A stretch of DNA of 64,000 nucleotides from positions 186,001-250,000 of the forward strand of contig JAFEMH010002095.1 of the NCBI GenBank assembly GCA_022495995.1. The letters are read 5' to 3'. Below the pieces are notes generated by a model. It was not told where the DNA came from, did not search any database, and saw only the letters and a list, made by a program, of their open reading frames with translations. This document shows, piece by piece, positions 21,966 to 35,188 of the stretch. This stretch comes from Adenophora triphylla var. japonica. Taxonomy: Eukaryota; Streptophyta; Magnoliopsida; Asterales; Campanulaceae. Both the position numbers and the translations under genes were made by a program. Position 1 is the stretch's first letter. Every line of letters begins with the position of its first letter.

Positions 21966-24910
21966 TAACTGCCCCCACCCACCCCACCCCACCCCCCCCC
22001 CAAATTTTTTTTGGGTTAATTTCAATTTAGGGCCTGAAGTCGATAGGGTCGATCTAAAACGGACCCTGAATTTTTTTTTTGGCCAAAACAGGGCCCCAAA
22101 TGCAAAATTCACGCCAAATTGGGGCTTTTTGACGAATTTTGTTAGAAAAGTCAGTTAAGTGACGGATTTTGGACTAAATTGAAAAGCAAATTAGTTATTA
22201 AGGACTGAAATGTAAATTTTTAAAAATTGATGACCGTTACAAAATATTTTTTTAAAAATAATATTTTTTGAAAATATAATATATTTTGAAAAGCTGTAAT
22301 TTTTTTATAATTTTTAAAATATGTTAAAATAAATGTTATAAATATAAAAAAATTGTATTTTAAAAATAAATTGTTTAAAATGAATTTTTTAAAAATAAAT
22401 TGTTTATGTATTTTTTTTTCTAAAATATAAAATCTTCACATAAATTGTAGTATTTTTTTAAAAAATACAACTTTGTTTTTATTTTTTTATGTTAAATCTA
22501 AAACTAGGATTTGATTGATTCCTAATCCTAGTAGGACTTAGGGTGGGTTATCAAATCTTTGAAATTCAATTTTGTTATATGGAATTGGACAAACCCTAAA
22601 CATATAAATAGGGATGGAGCTCCATCGGCTCTGTTGTTAATATTTTTTATGATTTATGTATTTTTTTTCTAAAGTATAAAAGTTTCACATAAATTGTAGT
22701 ATTTTTTTTTAAAAATACAACTTTGTTTTTATGATCGATGTGAAATTTGTTGTTTGAAATTAAATATACATATTAAATTTAAAAAGAAAAATAGACATTC
22801 ATTTAGAGAATGAAGGAGTATTAAAATTTCAATTTTATAAAATTCTCACCTAAGAAACAAAAACGAAAAGTAAATTTGCTAATTTAATAATAAAAGAAAA
22901 AAAATAGTTATTTTAACATGAAGATATGTTGCCTAAAAAAAATCAATTGAATATGGAGTTTTCAATATTTAATATGGTAATTAAATGAAATGAGGAAATT
23001 TTAAACTGTAATAAAGAAAGTAACTTTTTTTCAAAATACATTTTTAACAGAAAAATAAATATTGTCCAATTTTTGTTTTTTCAAATTTTTTTCTTGATTA
23101 AGAGAAAATATGAAAAAATTAAAAAACTGAACAATTATTTTGGGAGAAAGGAGTACTTATTTTCGAATGCTAAAAAAAGAAAAAAAAATACAACAATTTT
23201 TTGCTTATATCGATTGATTCAATATTCAAATATATGATAGAGTAATTTTCTTATTTTTATTTTTTGAAGAAATAGAGTAATTTTAAAATTTCAAATTGAC
23301 ATCACCTTCACCTTTAGATTTGAATTTGATGAGGTACATGTAAATTGGTTAAGTTATAATTATAAGAAATAATTAGGGATTAGGACAATAAATAATGCAA
23401 ATAAAAAATATAAATGATTAGACGTAATTTTTTTAAAATAAAATACAATTTTCTTTAAAATACATTTTTTTTATATTTATAACATTTATTTTAACATATT
23501 TTAAAAATTATAAAAAAAATTACAGCTTTTCGAAATATATTTTTTTTAAAAAAATATTATTTTCTTTAAAAATACAATTTTTTAATATTTATAACATTTA
23601 TTTTAACATATTTTAAAAATTATAAAAAAAATTACAGCTTTTCGAAATATATTATATTTTTAAAAAATATTATTTTTAAAAAAATATTTTGTAACGGTCA
23701 TCAATTTTTAAAAATTTACATTTCAGTCCTTAATAACTAATTTGCTTTTCAATTTAGTCCAAAATTCGTCACTTAACTGACTTTTCTAACAAAATCCGTC
23801 AAAAAGCCCCAATTTGGCGTAAATTTTGCATTTGGGGCCCTGTTTTGGCCAAAAAAAAAATTCAGGGTCCGTTTTAGATCGACCCTATCGACTTCAGCCC
23901 TAAATTGCAATTAACCCATTTTTTTCCTCAGAACCGCCCCACTCATTTCCCCCAAAAAAAAAAATTTTTTTTTTTTGGAAACCGCCCCACCCCCCCACCC
24001 CCTGCCTACCCCATCCCCCACCCACCTCCCCCCCAAAAAAAATTTTTTTTTTTTTTGGAAACCGCCCCACCCCCCCCCAAAAATTTTTTTTTTTATTTTT
24101 ATTTTTTTGGAAACCGCCCCACTTCCCCACCCAAAAAAAAATTTTTTTTTTTGGAAATCGCCCACCCACCCCCGCCTACCCCACCCCCTCAAAAAAAAAT
24201 TTTTTTTTTTTGGAAACCGCCCCACCCACCCCCGCCTACCCCACTTTCCCCCAAAAAAAAATTTTTTTTTTTTTGGAAACCGCCCCACCCACCCCCGCCT
24301 ACCCCACCCCTACCCACCCCCACACCACCCCCAAAAAAAAAAAAATTTTATTTTTTTTTGGAAATCGCCCCACCCACCCCCGCCTCTACCCACTCCCCCT
24401 CAAAAAAAAAATTTTTTTTTGGAAACCGCCCCACCCACCCCCCCGCCTACCCCACTTCTACCTCAAAAAAAAAAAAATTTTATTTTTTTGGAAACCGCCC
24501 ACCCACCCCCGCCTACCCCACCCCCACCCACCCCACCCCCAAATTTTTTTTTTTGGAAACCGCCCCACCCACCCACCCACCCCGCCTACCCCACCCCCAC
24601 CCCAAAAAAAAATTATTATTTTTTGGAAACCGCCCACCCACCCTCCCCCAAAATTTTTTTTTTTTTTTTTTTGGAAACCGCCCCACCCACCCCCGCCTAC
24701 CCCCCCACCCCCCAAAAAAATTTTTTATAAATCGCCCCACCCACCCCCTTCCTACCCCACCCCCCCCCCCAATTTTTTTTTTTATTTTACACCCCCCTAC
24801 CCACCCCCCACCCCAAAAAATAATTTTTTTTATTTTTTATTAAAAAAATTAAAAAAAAAAATTGGGGGGGATGGGTAGGCAGGGGGTGGGTGGGGCGGTT
24901 TCCAAAGTTG
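21966..24910. repeat. GC-rich minisatellite with poly-A/T spacers, split by a MULE
   Basis: About 15 direct units of 40-80 bp alternate a C-rich core (GGAAACCGCCCCACCCACCC then CCGCCTACCCCACCCCC) with A and T runs. The last unit (24858-24908) is inverted. One partial unit (21969-22003) lies left of the MULE at 22013-23917, so the MULE landed inside the array. Long open frames through it are low-complexity artefacts. Confidence 0.88.
22013..23917. mobile_element. Foldback Mutator-like element, non-autonomous
   Basis: The ends are GGGTTAATTTCAATTTAGGG and its inverted partner GGGTTAATTGCAATTTAGGG. The inverted repeats run about 370 bp. The flanks are a 9-bp near-match (ATTTTTTTT at 22004-22012, ATTTTTTTC at 23918-23926). 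Long inverted repeats plus a 9-bp duplication fit the MULE superfamily. The interior has no ORF. It carries a duplicated TTCACATAAATTGTAGTATT block around a promoter-like segment (22500-22640). Confidence 0.8.
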
Positions 24911-25123
24911 ATTTAAATTAATAAAAAAAAAAGTGACATTTCCGGAAAACATTTTCGTCAAATTTGTCAAACAACTGAAAACAAGACCATGATATTTTAC
25001 AAGAAAACATTTTACATGGAAATCTTTTTACATGAAAACATTTTACAAGGAAACCTTTTTACATGAAATCATTTTACATGCAAATATTTTCCGGAAAATG
25101 TTTTACGCGAAACAAACGGACCC

Positions 25124-25529
25124 TAAATTTAAAGATTATTTTAAAAATGTTGATTTTTAACAAAATCGGTTAAAATTTTTGATTGAACAGAGGAAGAGAC
25201 TTGATTTTCAAGAGAAGAAAGCCAATATTGTGTGGAAATTAATCTGAAAGTCCTGATTTGCTTCCCTTTTCTTTTTCCCTCTTTTTAAAGAAGGGGATCA
25301 ACACATTTCACCGCTTCCCCCTTGATTTGCTTCCCTTTTCGAGTCAACTTCTCTTGGATCGGTCTTGCACGTTCTCGAGCGTATGACAGGGTTCACAATG
25401 ACTTCAAAAATGTGTAGATCTTCATTTTCATTATAATGCCCATAAATTCCGAATATTTCATTTAGATAATGGTAGATAGAAATGAGACCTCCAATGGTAT
25501 TTTTTTGTCCATTTAAATTTTACCACATA
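25124..25529. other. Spacer between the Tourist-like element and the Helitron cluster
   Basis: No gene or repeat is recognised apart from a doubled CTTGATTTGCTTCCCTTTTC (about 25255-25275 and 25322-25342). Confidence 0.35.
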
Positions 25530-26833
25530 CTAGATTGACTCTCGTGCGATGCACGGGACATTACTATATATTCAAAAGACAAATTGAACTAAAATAAATC
25601 AAAAAAATCAATTTGTTTATACATTATGAAATACTTTCTTAAAGACTACATTGTCAGTACATAAAAATTAGAAAATAATAAAATAATAATAAAACAAAAA
25701 TTATAAGGAATACGCATTTATCTATATACAATTCTATAATATTTTATCATTTAAGAAAGTAAATAAAACACACGAACATGTTTATCACATACAAAATAAG
25801 GTATTGAAATTAGTAAAAAAAATAATTGAAGATTGGAAATCTAGTTAAAAAAAGGTGATATTTTATTTATTTTTTAATAAAGAGAAATTTTTAAATAAAC
25901 GCACCAGTGTCGGCGCGTGAAGTACACGCGTCAGAGAAATTTCGAAATTGCCCTTCTTTTTAAAATTTATTAATATTTTATTTACTATGCTTCAAAGATT
26001 TTTTATTTAAAATTTAATAAATTGTTTGATATATCGAACTAAAATAAACAAAATAACCATATTACCCCAACTCAATTATTAAATAGAAACCTAAATCCAC
26101 AGTCATCACAATCCCCTATATATAAAAATTATTATTATATTAAATAACCATATTTACTTTATAAATACACAATTGTTTCGTTTATAAAAATTCAACACCA
26201 TTTCAACTCATCATCCTATTCCCCACCACTTTTATTTTATTTTATATTCTTTCTTTTTATGATCTGTAAAATGATTATTATTATTATTATCATTTATAAT
26301 TAAAAATAAATACTTCACACTTATTTAATTTTTACTAAAAAGATATTGAAACAAAATGAAAATTAACAAAAGATAATTAATAAATTTATATTTAAAAAAG
26401 AGGATTTTTTCTCTATGTCCAAATCAAATGAAAGAAGTATCTATTTAAAGAGAAACAAAAATTATGAATTTTGGTGTTAAAAAAAGTTTAAAAAAATTAA
26501 TTTATTATAAAATAATTGAGGGTTAAGAAAGCGGATGTAAAAAAAATCGATAATTCAGTCAGCCAATCAAATGGCGACACGTGTCAAAATTCCTAAAAAA
26601 AATCCATGCATAAACGAATCGTTGTAGGAGCGTGAAGTACACGCGCCAGAGAAATATCGAAATTGCCCTTCTTTTTAAAATTTATTAATACTTTATTTAC
26701 TATGCTTCAAATATTTTTTTAAGAAAAAAATTAAATAAATTATTTGACATATCGAACTAAAATAAACACAATAAGCATATTATCCTATCTCACTTATTAA
26801 ATAGAAACCAATACCCACATTTTTCACAATCCC

Positions 26834-26936
<103 letters not shown>

Positions 26937-28024
26937 AATTATTATTATATTAAATAACCATATATACTTTATAAATACACAATTGTTTTGTTTATAAAAA
27001 TTCAACACCATTCCAACTCATCTCCTATTCCCCACCACATTATTTTATTTTATATTCTTTATTTTTATGATCAGTAAAATTATTATTATTATTATTATTA
27101 TCATTTATAATTAAAAATAAATACTTCACACTTATTTAATTTTTACTAAAAAGATATTGAAAATAAATGAAAATTAACAAAAGATAAGTAAGAAATTTAT
27201 ATTTAAAAAAGAGGGTTTTTTTTTCCTCTGACCAAATAAATTGAAAGAAGTATCTATTTAAAGATAATTTTTTTTAATGAATTTTGGTGTTAAAAAAAGT
27301 TAAAAAAATTAATTTATTATAAAATAATCGAGGGTTAAGCGGATGAAAAAAAAATCGAAAATTCAGCCATTCAATCAAAGGGCGACACATGTCAAATTCC
27401 AAAAAAAAAAAACCCTGCATAAACGCACCGTTGTCGGCGCGTGAAGTACGCGCGCCAGAGGAATGTCGAAATTCCCCTTCCACAGACGGACGACATGTGT
27501 CCAATGTTTAAAAAATAAAAGACCCTAATACATTCACGCGCCAATTTAGGCCCGTGAAATTTACGGCTATCATAATTTTAACCAATAAAAAAATAAGAAA
27601 CAAAATAAATCATTTACTATCCACTTTATTTGGGTAATTGTTTATAAAAGTAATTTATTGCATTTCACAAAAATTGAGATTATAACTCCCTTAGTTAGTT
27701 GATATTTTGTTCTAAAATGCCTTTCACTGAACGGGAGACGTGTCCAAATTTTTTTTAAAAAATATAAAAATCACCTAGTACAGACGCGCCTCATTCAACC
27801 CAATCACAGCCTGCCACGTGGCTTCTAGGACGAATTATTTGCAGTTTTGCCACAGTGGGAAACGCATAACTTGATAGCCTGGGACCCCCGAAGCCAGAAA
27901 GTGTCATTCGTACCCAGTGCAATATATTAATGATGATGGACATCTTTCCCAATATTCGTCTTTATAAATACACAATTTGTTGAGACAGATAGAAAAATCG
28001 ACACTTATTTTATTTTATATTCTT

Positions 28025-28142
28025 TATTTTTATGATTTTAAATTTTAAATTTTAAAATTTAAATTTTAAAATTTAAATTTTAAATTTTAAATTTTAAATT
28101 TTAAATTTAAATTTTAAATTTTAAATTTTAAATTTTAAATTT
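28025..28142. repeat. 7-bp (ATTTTAA)n tandem repeat
   Basis: About 16 units of ATTTTAA with some phase changes, next to the Stowaway fragment at 28147-28260. Confidence 0.9.
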
Positions 28143-28146
28143 ACTT

Positions 28147-28260
28147 TTACACTCATTCTCTCTCATATTTTACTTTTACACTCACAACATTATATCATTA
28201 TTTTTTTTCTTAATCCACGCGTGAACATTAACCGTGAAGTATGTAAGTGGACGGAGGGAG
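28147..28260. mobile_element. Truncated Stowaway MITE (right part)
   Basis: It matches the 3' half of the 30347-30640 copy and ends GTGGACGGAGGGAG with TA after it. The left half is missing. Confidence 0.75.
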
Positions 28261-29026
28261 TATATCCTATACACCATCACTTTTATTTTATATTTTTTAT
28301 TTTTATAATTAGTAAAATTATTATTATTATCTTTATCATTTATAATAAAAAAAATTTGACACTTAATTAATTTTGAATAAAAACATATTGAAAAATTAAA
28401 AAATAAAATTAACAAAGGATAATTAAGCAATTTTTATTTAAAAATAAATGTGTTTTTTTCTGTGTCCAAATCAAATAAAAATAGTCTCTATTTAAAGAGA
28501 GTTTTTTTATGAATTTTGGTGTAAACACAATTTTTTTAAAAAAATTAATTTACTTTAAAACAATTTATGTAAAAGAAATGGGTGAAAAATAAAAAATCGA
28601 AATCCAACCAGCCAATAAGAGGCCGCCAAGTGTCCAAACCAAAAAAAAAAAAAAACTTCAGCTGCTCTCACGGTCTTCACGCGGCATTGTCGGCGCGTGG
28701 CGCGCACGCGCCATGAAATTGTCCAAAACACCTTTCACCCAAATGACGACAGGTGTCCAAAATTGCAAAAAAAAAAATAAAAAAATTACCCCTCAATCAC
28801 AGCTTGCCACGGGTCATTTCAGCCATTGTTTTTCAATTCTGCCATGACGTGAAAAGACTAAATTACCCCTCAAACCCTCTTTTATTACCACAACCTTGTT
28901 ATTATATATAGATAGATTATTATTTTCATTTATAAGTAAAAATAAATAATTCATACTTAATAAAAATAAATTTATATTTAAAAAAGAGGATTTTTTTTCA
29001 TTGTCCAAATCAAATGAAAAAGTCTA

Positions 29027-29309
29027 CTCCCTCCGTCCCGTTAATATCCGCACACTTTCCTTTTTGGGCGTCCCGCTAATATCCGCACACTCCCAAAAAG
29101 GAAACTTTATATTAATAAAATATTCACCCAACCCCACTCATTCTCTCTCCTACATTATTTTAATACTCACAACACCATTATAATTTATTACACCCTCCAC
29201 TCATTTCTCTCCTACTTTACTTTTACACTCACAACATTTTATTAAAATATCATATTCCTTAATTCCCGCGCAAACAGTGTTAGTGCGGATATTAGCGGGA
29301 CGGAGGGAG
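29027..29309. mobile_element. Stowaway MITE
   Basis: Inverted CTCCCTCCGTCCCG / CGGGACGGAGGGAG ends with TA at 29025-29026 and 29310-29311. It is inserted in a Helitron unit between AAGTCT and TATTTAAAGAG. Confidence 0.92.
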
Positions 29310-29407
29310 TATATTTAAAGAGAAAAAAAATTAACACCATCCCAACTAATTGTCCTATACCCCACCACATTTACTTTATTTTAGATTCTTTATTTTTATG
29401 ATTAGTA

Positions 29408-29409
29408 AA

Positions 29410-29454
<45 letters not shown>

Positions 29455-29456
29455 TT
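29408..29456. repeat. (ATT)n microsatellite
   Basis: About 15 tandem ATT units inside the Helitron-like AT body. Confidence 0.93.
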
Positions 29457-30346
29457 CATTTATAAGTAAAAATAAATAATTCACACTTAATAAAAATAAA
29501 TTTATATTTAAAAAAGAGGATTTTTTTTTATTGTCCAAATCAAATGAAAAAGTCTCTATTTAAAGAGAAAACAAATTATGAATTTCGGTGTAAAAAAATA
29601 TTAAAAAAAGAGGATTTTTTTTTATTATTATTTATAATTAAAAAAATTACTTCAGACTTAATTAATTTTAAATAAAAAGAATTTAAAAAATTATTAAAGG
29701 ATAATTAACAAAATTATATGTAAAAAAGAGGATTTTATTTTTTTGTCCAAATCAAATGAAAGAAGTCTCTATTTGAAGAGAAAAAAAAAATATGAATTTT
29801 GGTGTAAAAAAAAAATGAAAAAAATTATTTTAATATATAATAATTGAGGTCAAAGAAATGGGATAATTTTTGTTTTTTTCGAAATTCGTCCAGCCAATCA
29901 TGTGATGACATTTGGCGAAACCCAAAAAAAAAAAAAGAAAAAGAAAAATTTTGTGTATACGCCCCATTGTCTGCGCGTGGTTACACACGCCAAATAATTT
30001 ACTGTAATGGCCCTTCTCAGTTAAGCGACACGTGTCCAGCCGGAAAAAAAAAAAAAAAAAAAAAAAAAACAAATTTTTGGCCAATAACACGCTGCCACGT
30101 TGCTTTTTCTGCCTTCTAAATTGCATTCTTGCCATCGCATGAAATGACTAAAATACCCCTCAATGGCCAAAAATTTACCAAGATCTTGTTATTATATATA
30201 TATAGATGTCTAAAAAAAAATAGTTGTGCACGACATCAACCGATGCAAAGTTTTTGTAACGACCTAATCCAACCCGGAGCACTACATAAACACCACTCAC
30301 TTGCATATTTAGCACAAATGACTAGCTCCACTTGGCTTAGCATATA

Positions 30347-30640
30347 CTCCCTCCGTCCACTTACATATTTCACACTTTTTATTTTGGGCGTTCAATTACA
30401 TACTTCACACTTTGTTTCTTTACCCAAAAAGGAAAGTTTTTATTATTAAAAAATTAACCCTACCCCATTCATTCTCTCTCCTACATTATTTTAATACTCA
30501 CAACACCATTATAATTTACTATTCCCTCCACTCATTCTCTCTCCTATTTTACTTTTACACTTACAACATTTATATCATTATTTTTTTCCTTAATCCATGC
30601 GTGAACAGTAACTGTGAACTATGTAAGTGGACGGAGGGAG
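30347..30640. mobile_element. Stowaway MITE
   Basis: Inverted CTCCCTCCGTCCACTTACAT / ATGTAAGTGGACGGAGGGAG ends with TA duplications at 30345-30346 and 30641-30642. The interior is of the same family as the other copies. Confidence 0.93.
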
Positions 30641-30739
30641 TATCCAACAAAAAATTCTTGGATGTTACAAGTGCTCGATGTAAATTAGATGGACACTTAT
30701 CTATCACAATCAAAACTCGTATCTTTCTGACCACAATTG

Positions 30740-31590
30740 AAGTCCTTTTTATTATTGATATTTGTTACAAATAGATATATAAAAAAAGATAAAAAAAAAA
30801 AAACTAAACAATTTAAAGTATAGAAATTGTTTAGTAGATAAAAAAAAATCTATTTTTTACATATAGGTCCGTGCGGACCTCATTGTAAACGGGTCAACGG
30901 GCCATGGATCAAACGGATCTTTCGATCTGTGGGCCAAAGCCCGATTCGTGCGGACTTCCTTGATCCAGGCCCGTCCCGTATGCAAAGCGGGCTGGGCGGA
31001 CTACATGCCACGGGCTGGACAGGCCCGAGCCAAACGAGTCACGAACAATTTTTGAACAGTGTTCCGGACATTTATACCCTTAGAATGTAAATATAATAGT
31101 ACTTCCCTACCCGTGCCAAGGCACGGTGACAGTACAACATAAATATAGTGTGTTTGAGATTAAACTCTCAAAATGCATAAGTCTAGTATCTATCATCAAA
31201 TTATAAACTATTAAAATTTTCATTTGACTGCAAGAACGACAATATTAATGATCCATTACATACATAATAGTTCCTGATTTTTAATTGAACGTTTCAAAAA
31301 TAAATCTGTCTCTTTGATATTTGTTACAAAAAGAAAAATAGAAAGTAAAATCACATTCTACAATATAGCCAAAATAAGATTGACAAAATACAATTTTATT
31401 AGTATAACCAAAAAGAAAATTATAAGAAAGTATGATTTCAATTAACTAAAGTTAACCAAATTACATAATCCCAATCCCATCCACTTTCCTCTTTTTCCTC
31501 ACCCCCTTACCTCACCCTTTTTCATGTAACCTCAAACCCGCTTACTATCCTTTGAGTTGCAGTTTTTCAAACTTCCAATACTATTATAGA
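30740..31590. repeat. Composite dispersed repeat related to 16.5-18.7 kb
   Basis: It contains a partial AT unit (30745-30830), a GGGCC-rich block beginning with the palindrome GGTCCGTGCGGACC (30868-31040), and a copy of the 18385-18690 repeat (31095-31590). The order differs from the first locus. Confidence 0.6.
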
Positions 31591-32647
31591 GAAAACATGC
31601 TCTAAAATGATACACTATCGAAAATAAAATCTTGATCAAGTATATCAATTATTCTGAATGCCTGCAATAACAAAGCTAAGTAAAGACATGGAAACAAATT
31701 GCAAATATTCCTGAATAACAATATTTCAGCTCACCTTATAAGATATCTCCCCAAACTTTTCAACACTTTCAAGAAAGTTTGACTTGGTGAATAAAAGTAT
31801 TCGTTTCAAAGCTGAAATATATGCTACTTATTGCATGAAAATATCACATCCGACCTTAAATGAGATTGAGTTGGTGTTTCATGACTGAAAAGAAAATGCT
31901 TATTAGATAATATCATAACATTATGCAAATTATGTGCACTAAATTTGATTATACTTACAAAAGTTTTAAGAGTTGAAGAAGAACCGAATTAGTACCCTCG
32001 TCAATCTGTTTCATCAACCACTTCCCAATCCCACCCCTCTTCCATTCAAAACACTCACTCCAACTATTACTATGTAACCCACCCAACCCTACACTCCTTT
32101 ATGTAAACTTCATACACTCACTCTTCTATTCATTTTTAACCTAAAAAAATAACAACACCCATCCACCCTTGTATTCTTATTCAACATATACAGTCTCCAA
32201 AATAAAAAGACAACTAATCATAGGCATGACTGCAATTGACGTATAGTATTCTTTTTTTTTCTCATTTTTGTTTGTTCGTGTATCTGTAGGGTTTTTTATA
32301 GATGTGTTTGGAGAAATTTACCTTTGTTCTTGGCTCTCAAAGTTGTTACTTCTTGGTTATGTTTCCCTTTTATTCTTTTCTTTCTACTTAATTTACAACA
32401 ATGACACAAAAACTTACATCCTTCCATGAGAATTTTTCCATTCGAAGATACACTGGGGTGTTGTGAGTGGGTAGGAGAGAGAAAATGAGATAGAAAATAG
32501 TAAGGCGATAGTCGTTATAAGTATTAAAAGTGAGTCCCATTAATAAATAAATATTATATACTTTCGTTCATAGAAAATGAGACTTATCAATAAGACGCTC
32601 TAGATGACAAAGTTGGTAAGATTATTCGGAATAGAAGTAGAGGGAGT
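31591..32647. other. Intergenic spacer ending in an eroded MITE
   Basis: No gene is seen. About 32450-32647 looks like a Stowaway-type remnant (GTTGTGAGTGGGTAGGAGAG, ending AGAGGGAGT). The LTR element at 32648 is inserted in its terminus. Confidence 0.4.
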
Positions 32648-35188
32648 TGTGAGGACCCCGACCCGGAACCTACACGTGTCCCGAGCTGGAGCGTCCTCAA
32701 CTAAACCAAATTTCCTAAACTTTTAAAACTTTTATTTAACTTTCAAACATAATTACAATTATTATGACCGTTTCAAAAATAACTCTACACCTTTCCACAA
32801 TGGAGAAGGAGTTGACCAACTTTGAAAGTAATAAACGGTTTTAGTTACAAAAAGATTTCAATTATAAAATAGAATTAAAGTTTATGAATACAAACCCTTT
32901 AAAAGAATTATACCAACATACACTTTCTATGCCAACCTAGATATACCCCAACACTTCCCAAATTATCACTTCCAACTCCTCACCGTCCTTACTTGGCGGT
33001 CCGCCTGTCTCGGAATCTAAAACATTAAAGGGAGAGGGGTGAGAATAAATCTCAGCAAGCTATTATGAATGCAGCAATATGCCATATAAGATGCAACACA
33101 TAACAAGTTGCATATAACACATTGGAAAAGCAGTAAACACCTTACATTACCTTGGTTTACCTTTTCCCGTCTGAACATTAGTCGTACAACATTGGGTATA
33201 ATAATACTCCAATCTTACAGTGAGCTGCTTAAGCAATACTCACATCTTATAAGACCCGTTTTCAGGGAATCAAATAAGATAGTAGCAACTCTGTAAGGCT
33301 TTTGGCTCACTACAGATGCTATACCCCGACCTGTGGCCACGGAGGGGACGGTCACAGATATAACATAATCCGATCACATTAGGTCACACTTTCATAATTG
33401 ATCGTATTATGTTATACCCCCAATATCAGCAGATTAAACACATTATCAAGCACATAATAGATACTTGAAATATAATCCACAAAGGAGATAAGCAACATAG
33501 ACACATGGTAAAATATACTCATGCTCAACCAACATCATAGTGCAACATTTAAGTAATACACTATGCATAACATAATCCATGAATATGTGATCAAATGAAG
33601 TAACAATACAACCGGATAATCCATACTTGGGATACAATATAATAACATGCTAAATAATCCACAAAGGGGATAAGCAATATAACAACATATCATAAACAAT
33701 TTCTACGAAGTCATTACACAACCTCGGAAAATCTTAATAAGAGTTCATGATCTACTTTCCAAGCTCGAACCACATTGGTGAAGTACGAATCAAGCTTAAT
33801 AACCATTTCCGGATCATACTCAATATTATAAGGTCTCTATAGGGATTCAAACTAAATTTATCAAATTGGATTCACAATGCTTAAATGGCCCAAGTCCTAC
33901 CTTAATCTAGGTTGAGAAAGGTTGATTCTTATCCGAATTTGATTAGGTTCCAATAATTTATCATGGTTAGGAGCCATGCCACTAAGTTGTTGGTAAAAAT
34001 CAGTAAGAAAGGAGACTAAGGAGGTTCTGGCACTATGGGCGACCGCCCATGCCACTTGGGCGACCGCCCAAGTGAGGTTTCAAATGGAACACATGTTACT
34101 GCCAAGGTGGGCGACCGCTCAACATAACTTGGGCGACCGTCCAAAGAGATTTTCCCAAGGAATTCATGTTTACGCCTTCGTGGGCGGCCGCTCGCCACCG
34201 CAGGCGACCGCCCCGAGACCCTTTTCCAGCCAAATCAAATTTCAATCCCCTTTTTACTTAGATTCATTTCCCTTTTAAATCTTCCTACAATTCAAGATCA
34301 CCAAAAGAATCTCCTAACTTACAAACCTCATCCTAAATCACTTAACCCAAAATAACATAAATCTAGATTATTCACCACAAGAATTTCCAACCCATTTCAT
34401 TAACATATTTCAAGTTTGATTTTCTAAAACTAACTCCACCCATTTCATTACCTTATTTCAAGTTTAACACTTTTAATCTAAATCAACCCATGTTCTTACA
34501 CTCTTGATCCACAATAACATCCTTCCATAAGATTAATTAATTCCTCAACTTCCAAGAAGATTTCCAAAGCATTAAACAATCATCTTAACAACAATAACAA
34601 TATTTCATAGCTCATGAACATTTAAAGAAGAGAAGGGTCATAATAACTCACTTGGATTTTTAGAATGAAAGATTGATCTTCTAAGCTTGATAGATTCCCC
34701 TAGATGTCCCAACCTCAAAAGTACTCTTAGATTTGAAAATGGAGGAGGAATGAACTTGGTAGGAGCTTGAGAAGATGAGGCTTCAAGGTTGATTTCCATG
34801 TATGACTTCTTTTTAGAAGGAAGAAGAAGAAAATGAAGGAGAAGAATGAGGGGAGAGGGGATGGGACGGATGGAGTGTAAGAGTAGAGAAAGTATGGGGC
34901 TTTTGACAAATGAGGAATGAAGGGGAGGATTTCAAGGGGTATGGTCCCCCCCCATCCCCTACAAATCAAAGGCTTTCACAATCAACTAGGTCCCCCACAA
35001 TTTAACCTCACCTCCTTCTTTATTTATTTTCCATTTTTATATTTTCCCCTAGAACATCATTTTATTTCCCTATCATTTTATCCTAATACAAGAAATCAAA
35101 TATACAAAAATGAACACATAATATTGACAATAATATTAAAAGCACACAATATGATGCTAAATTAGTGCCTAGGGTTAGGGTCGTTACA
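32648..35188 (-). repeat. 3' LTR of the LARD-like element
   Basis: Direct repeat of 38858-41401. It contains a GC-rich block at 34035-34220 with five GGGCGACCGCCC-like motifs. Short ORFs inside it are not supported as genes. Confidence 0.93.

Larger units (their letters stand above)
21663..25123. mobile_element. Tourist/PIF-Harbinger-type element carrying a minisatellite and a nested MULE
   Basis: The ends are GGCTCCGTTTGTTTC... and ...GAAACAAACGGACCC, with the 3-bp duplication TAA at 21660-21662 and 25124-25126. Subterminal sequence repeats AAAACATTTTCCGGAAAA-type palindromes. The 188-bp element at 59563-59750 has the same ends. This copy is far longer because of the array and the nested foldback element. 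No transposase ORF is visible. Confidence 0.82.

Noticed and set aside
23905..24878. Long overlapping ORFs of up to 312 codons on both strands
   Set aside because: They read through the C-rich minisatellite and its A/T spacers, giving Pro/Thr/His or Gly/Trp plus Phe/Lys low-complexity peptides in several frames at once. There is no sign of coding selection.
34016..34278. Short ORFs through the GGGCGACCGCCC block
   Set aside because: They are open because of GC-rich repeats. The other LTR copy has different frames, and no family is recognisable.
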